12,871 nt of DNA, from positions 1 through 12,871 of the forward strand of contig CANRMG010000035.1 of assembly GCA_947631675.1 (NCBI GenBank), read 5' to 3'. Positions 11,449-12,871 of the stretch are shown one piece after another (positions within the stretch are counted from its first letter, which is position 1; the number at the start of each line of letters is the position of its first letter). The DNA is from an uncultured Oscillospiraceae bacterium. GTDB taxonomy: Bacteria; Bacillota_A; Clostridia; Oscillospirales; Oscillospiraceae. Under the pieces are notes generated by a model. That model did not search any database. It saw nothing but the letters and a program-made list of their open reading frames with translations, and was not told the DNA's origin. Made by a program: the position numbers and the translations under genes.

Positions 11449-12871
11449 ATGCCCACCGATTTCAACGCCACCGTAAACCTTCCCAAGACAGATTTCCCCA
11501 TGCGCGCGGGCCTTCCCAAGCGTGAGCCGGATATGCTCAAGGCCTGGGATGAGCTGGACCTTTACCACGAGATGCTCAAGAAGAACGAGGGCCGGCCCCT
11601 TTTCGTCCTGCACGACGGCCCCCCGTTCTCCAACGGCAACCTCCACATGGGCACGGCCTTGAATAAGTGCCTGAAGGACTTCATCAACCGCTACAAGTCC
11701 ATGGCGGGCTTCCAGGTGCCCTATACCCCCGGCTGGGACAACCACGGCATGCCCATCGAGTCGGCCATCATCAAGGAGCAGAAGCTCAACCACAAGGCCA
11801 TGAGCGTGTCCGAGTTCCGCACCGCCTGCCACGCCTACGCCGAGCACTATCTGGACGTGCAGCGCCAGGGCTTCAAGCGCCTGGGCGTCGTGGGCGACTG
11901 GGAGCATCCCTACCGGACCATGGACCCCAAGTTCGAGGCCCGGGAGGTAAAGGTCTTCGGCCAGATGTATGAGAAGGGCTATATCTACAAGGGCAAAAAG
12001 CCCGTCTACTGGTGCCCCAAGGACGAGACGGCCCTGGCCGAGGCGGAGATCGAATACGCCGACGACCCCGTCACCACCATCTTCGTGAAGTTCCGCGTGA
12101 AGGACGACTTGGGAAAACTGAGCGCCATCGAGCCGCTGGACAATATCTACTTCGTGATCTGGACCACCACCACCTGGACCATCCCGGGGAACCTGGCCAT
12201 CTGCCTGAACCCCGCCTATGACTATACCCTGACCCGCGCCTCCAACGGCGAGGTCTATATCATGGCCAGGGAGCTGGCGGAGGCCGTGCTCCAGAAGGCC
12301 GGCCTGGAAGTGAAGGAAGTCCTGGCCACCTTCAAGGGCGCGGAGCTGGAGCTCATGACCGCCCAGCACCCCCTCTTTGACCAGACGAGCCTTGTGATCC
12401 TGGGCGACCACGTCACCCTGGACGCCGGCACCGGCTGCGTGCACACCGCCCCGGCCTACGGCGCCGACGACTTCTTCGTCTGCCAGAAGTACCCCCAGAT
12501 CCCCTCCGGGAAGGACCTGGTGGTCAACGTGGACGACACCGGCCGCTTCACCGCGGACGCCGGAAAGTATGAGGGTCTCAGCGTGCTGAAGGCCCACGAG
12601 CCCATCTTCGCGGACCTTGTGGCCTGCAATGCCATCCTGGCCTCCGAGGACATCACCCACTCCTACCCCCACTGCTGGCGGTGCAAGAACCCCATCATCT
12701 TCCGGGCTACGGACCAGTGGTTCTGCTCCGTGGACGCCTTTAAAGAGGACGCGGTGCGGGCCGCCCGCAAGGTCCAGTGGAACCCCGAATGGGGCGCGGA
12801 CCGGATGGAGAGCATGATCCGGGAGCGGGCGGACTGGTGCATCAGCCGCCAGCGCCGCTGGGGCCTGCCCA
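11449..12871 (+). CDS. ileS: Isoleucyl-tRNA synthetase, N-terminal part (runs off the window)
   Basis: IleRS charges tRNA-Ile and edits misactivated valine. The 474 visible codons cover the start of the Rossmann fold and most of the CP1 editing domain. Recognisable segments are NLPKTDFPMRAGLPKREP (near 9-26), HDGPPFSNGNLHMGTALNK (55-73), GWDNHGMPIE (95-104), PVYWCPKDETALAEAEIEY, IWTTTTWTIPGN (237-248), HTAPAYGADDF (332-342) and HCWRCKNPIIFRATDQWF near the window end. The family HIGH signature reads HMGT (66-69), with Thr for the last His, and the editing signature has AYG where many homologues have GHG. The KMSKS loop and anticodon domain are outside the window. ATG 11449 follows GGAG at 9 bases. 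The sequence fits the bacterial (IleRS1) type. Only 73 bases separate it from divIVA, with no T-box. Confidence 0.96.
   Translation, partial: MPTDFNATVNLPKTDFPMRAGLPKREPDMLKAWDELDLYHEMLKKNEGRPLFVLHDGPPFSNGNLHMGTALNKCLKDFINRYKSMAGFQVPYTPGWDNHGMPIESAIIKEQKLNHKAMSVSEFRTACHAYAEHYLDVQRQGFKRLGVVGDWEHPYRTMDPKFEAREVKVFGQMYEKGYIYKGKKPVYWCPKDETALAEAEIEYADDPVTTIFVKFRVKDDLGKLSAIEPLDNIYFVIWTTTTWTIPGNLAICLNPAYDYTLTRASNGEVYIMARELAEAVLQKAGLEVKEVLATFKGAELELMTAQHPLFDQTSLVILGDHVTLDAGTGCVHTAPAYGADDFFVCQKYPQIPSGKDLVVNVDDTGRFTADAGKYEGLSVLKAHEPIFADLVACNAILASEDITHSYPHCWRCKNPIIFRATDQWFCSVDAFKEDAVRAARKVQWNPEWGADRMESMIRERADWCISRQRRWGLP

Noticed and set aside
11353..12672. A 439-codon open frame on the minus strand opposite ileS
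   Set aside because: It lies entirely opposite a clear IleRS frame, has Val/Gly/His-rich composition typical of a GC-rich antisense shadow, and no ribosome binding site or family motif.

Overview
The window is a GC-rich bacterial chromosome segment with core housekeeping genes packed at near-zero spacing. It most resembles a Clostridia-class Firmicute of the Oscillospiraceae/Oscillibacter type. The evidence is the pairing of SepF with DivIVA, an endonuclease-type MutL, AGGAGG-type ribosome binding sites and a high-GC codon choice. The genus assignment is inference. No tRNA, rRNA, CRISPR array, insertion sequence or phage gene is visible, and no gene-free stretch exceeds about 205 bases.

Left half, minus strand (4449 down to 1): miaB (tRNA ms2i6A37 methylthiotransferase) is followed by a GNAT acetyltransferase (4-base ATGA overlap), a Nudix hydrolase (2-base gap), a fumarylacetoacetate-hydrolase (FAH) family protein (11-base gap), and then, after a 176-base structured spacer, the 5' part of mutS, which runs off the window. 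In many Clostridia miaB lies directly next to mutS and both read in the same direction as mutL. Here the miaB-mutS block points away from mutL and holds three accessory enzymes. A 19-base direct repeat lies at each end of the FAH-Nudix-GNAT-miaB segment (994-1012 and 4549-4567).

Right half, plus strand (4655 to 12871): mutL-miaA form a tight pair. A promoter region follows, then hfq, an uncharacterised membrane-anchored HlyD-like protein with a TTG start, yggS, sepF, divIVA and the 5' part of ileS. mutL and mutS act together in mismatch repair. MiaA makes i6A37 and MiaB converts it to ms2i6A37, so the divergent mutL/miaB region separates two functional pairs. Hfq is the sRNA chaperone. yggS-sepF-divIVA-ileS is the familiar Gram-positive division cluster, but ylmG and ylmH are absent between sepF and divIVA.

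Regulatory signals readable by eye are back-to-back promoters for mutL and miaB that occupy the same roughly 30 bp, an extended -10 promoter before hfq, a near-consensus promoter buried in the yggS coding sequence that could feed sepF-divIVA, and a strong hairpin between divIVA and ileS. I found no clearly novel multi-gene system. The points most worth a second look are the yggS-internal promoter, the shared mutL/miaB promoter, the intergenic repeat, the non-canonical HMGT signature of IleRS, the arginine-rich rim of Hfq and the orphan HlyD-like protein in the division cluster.
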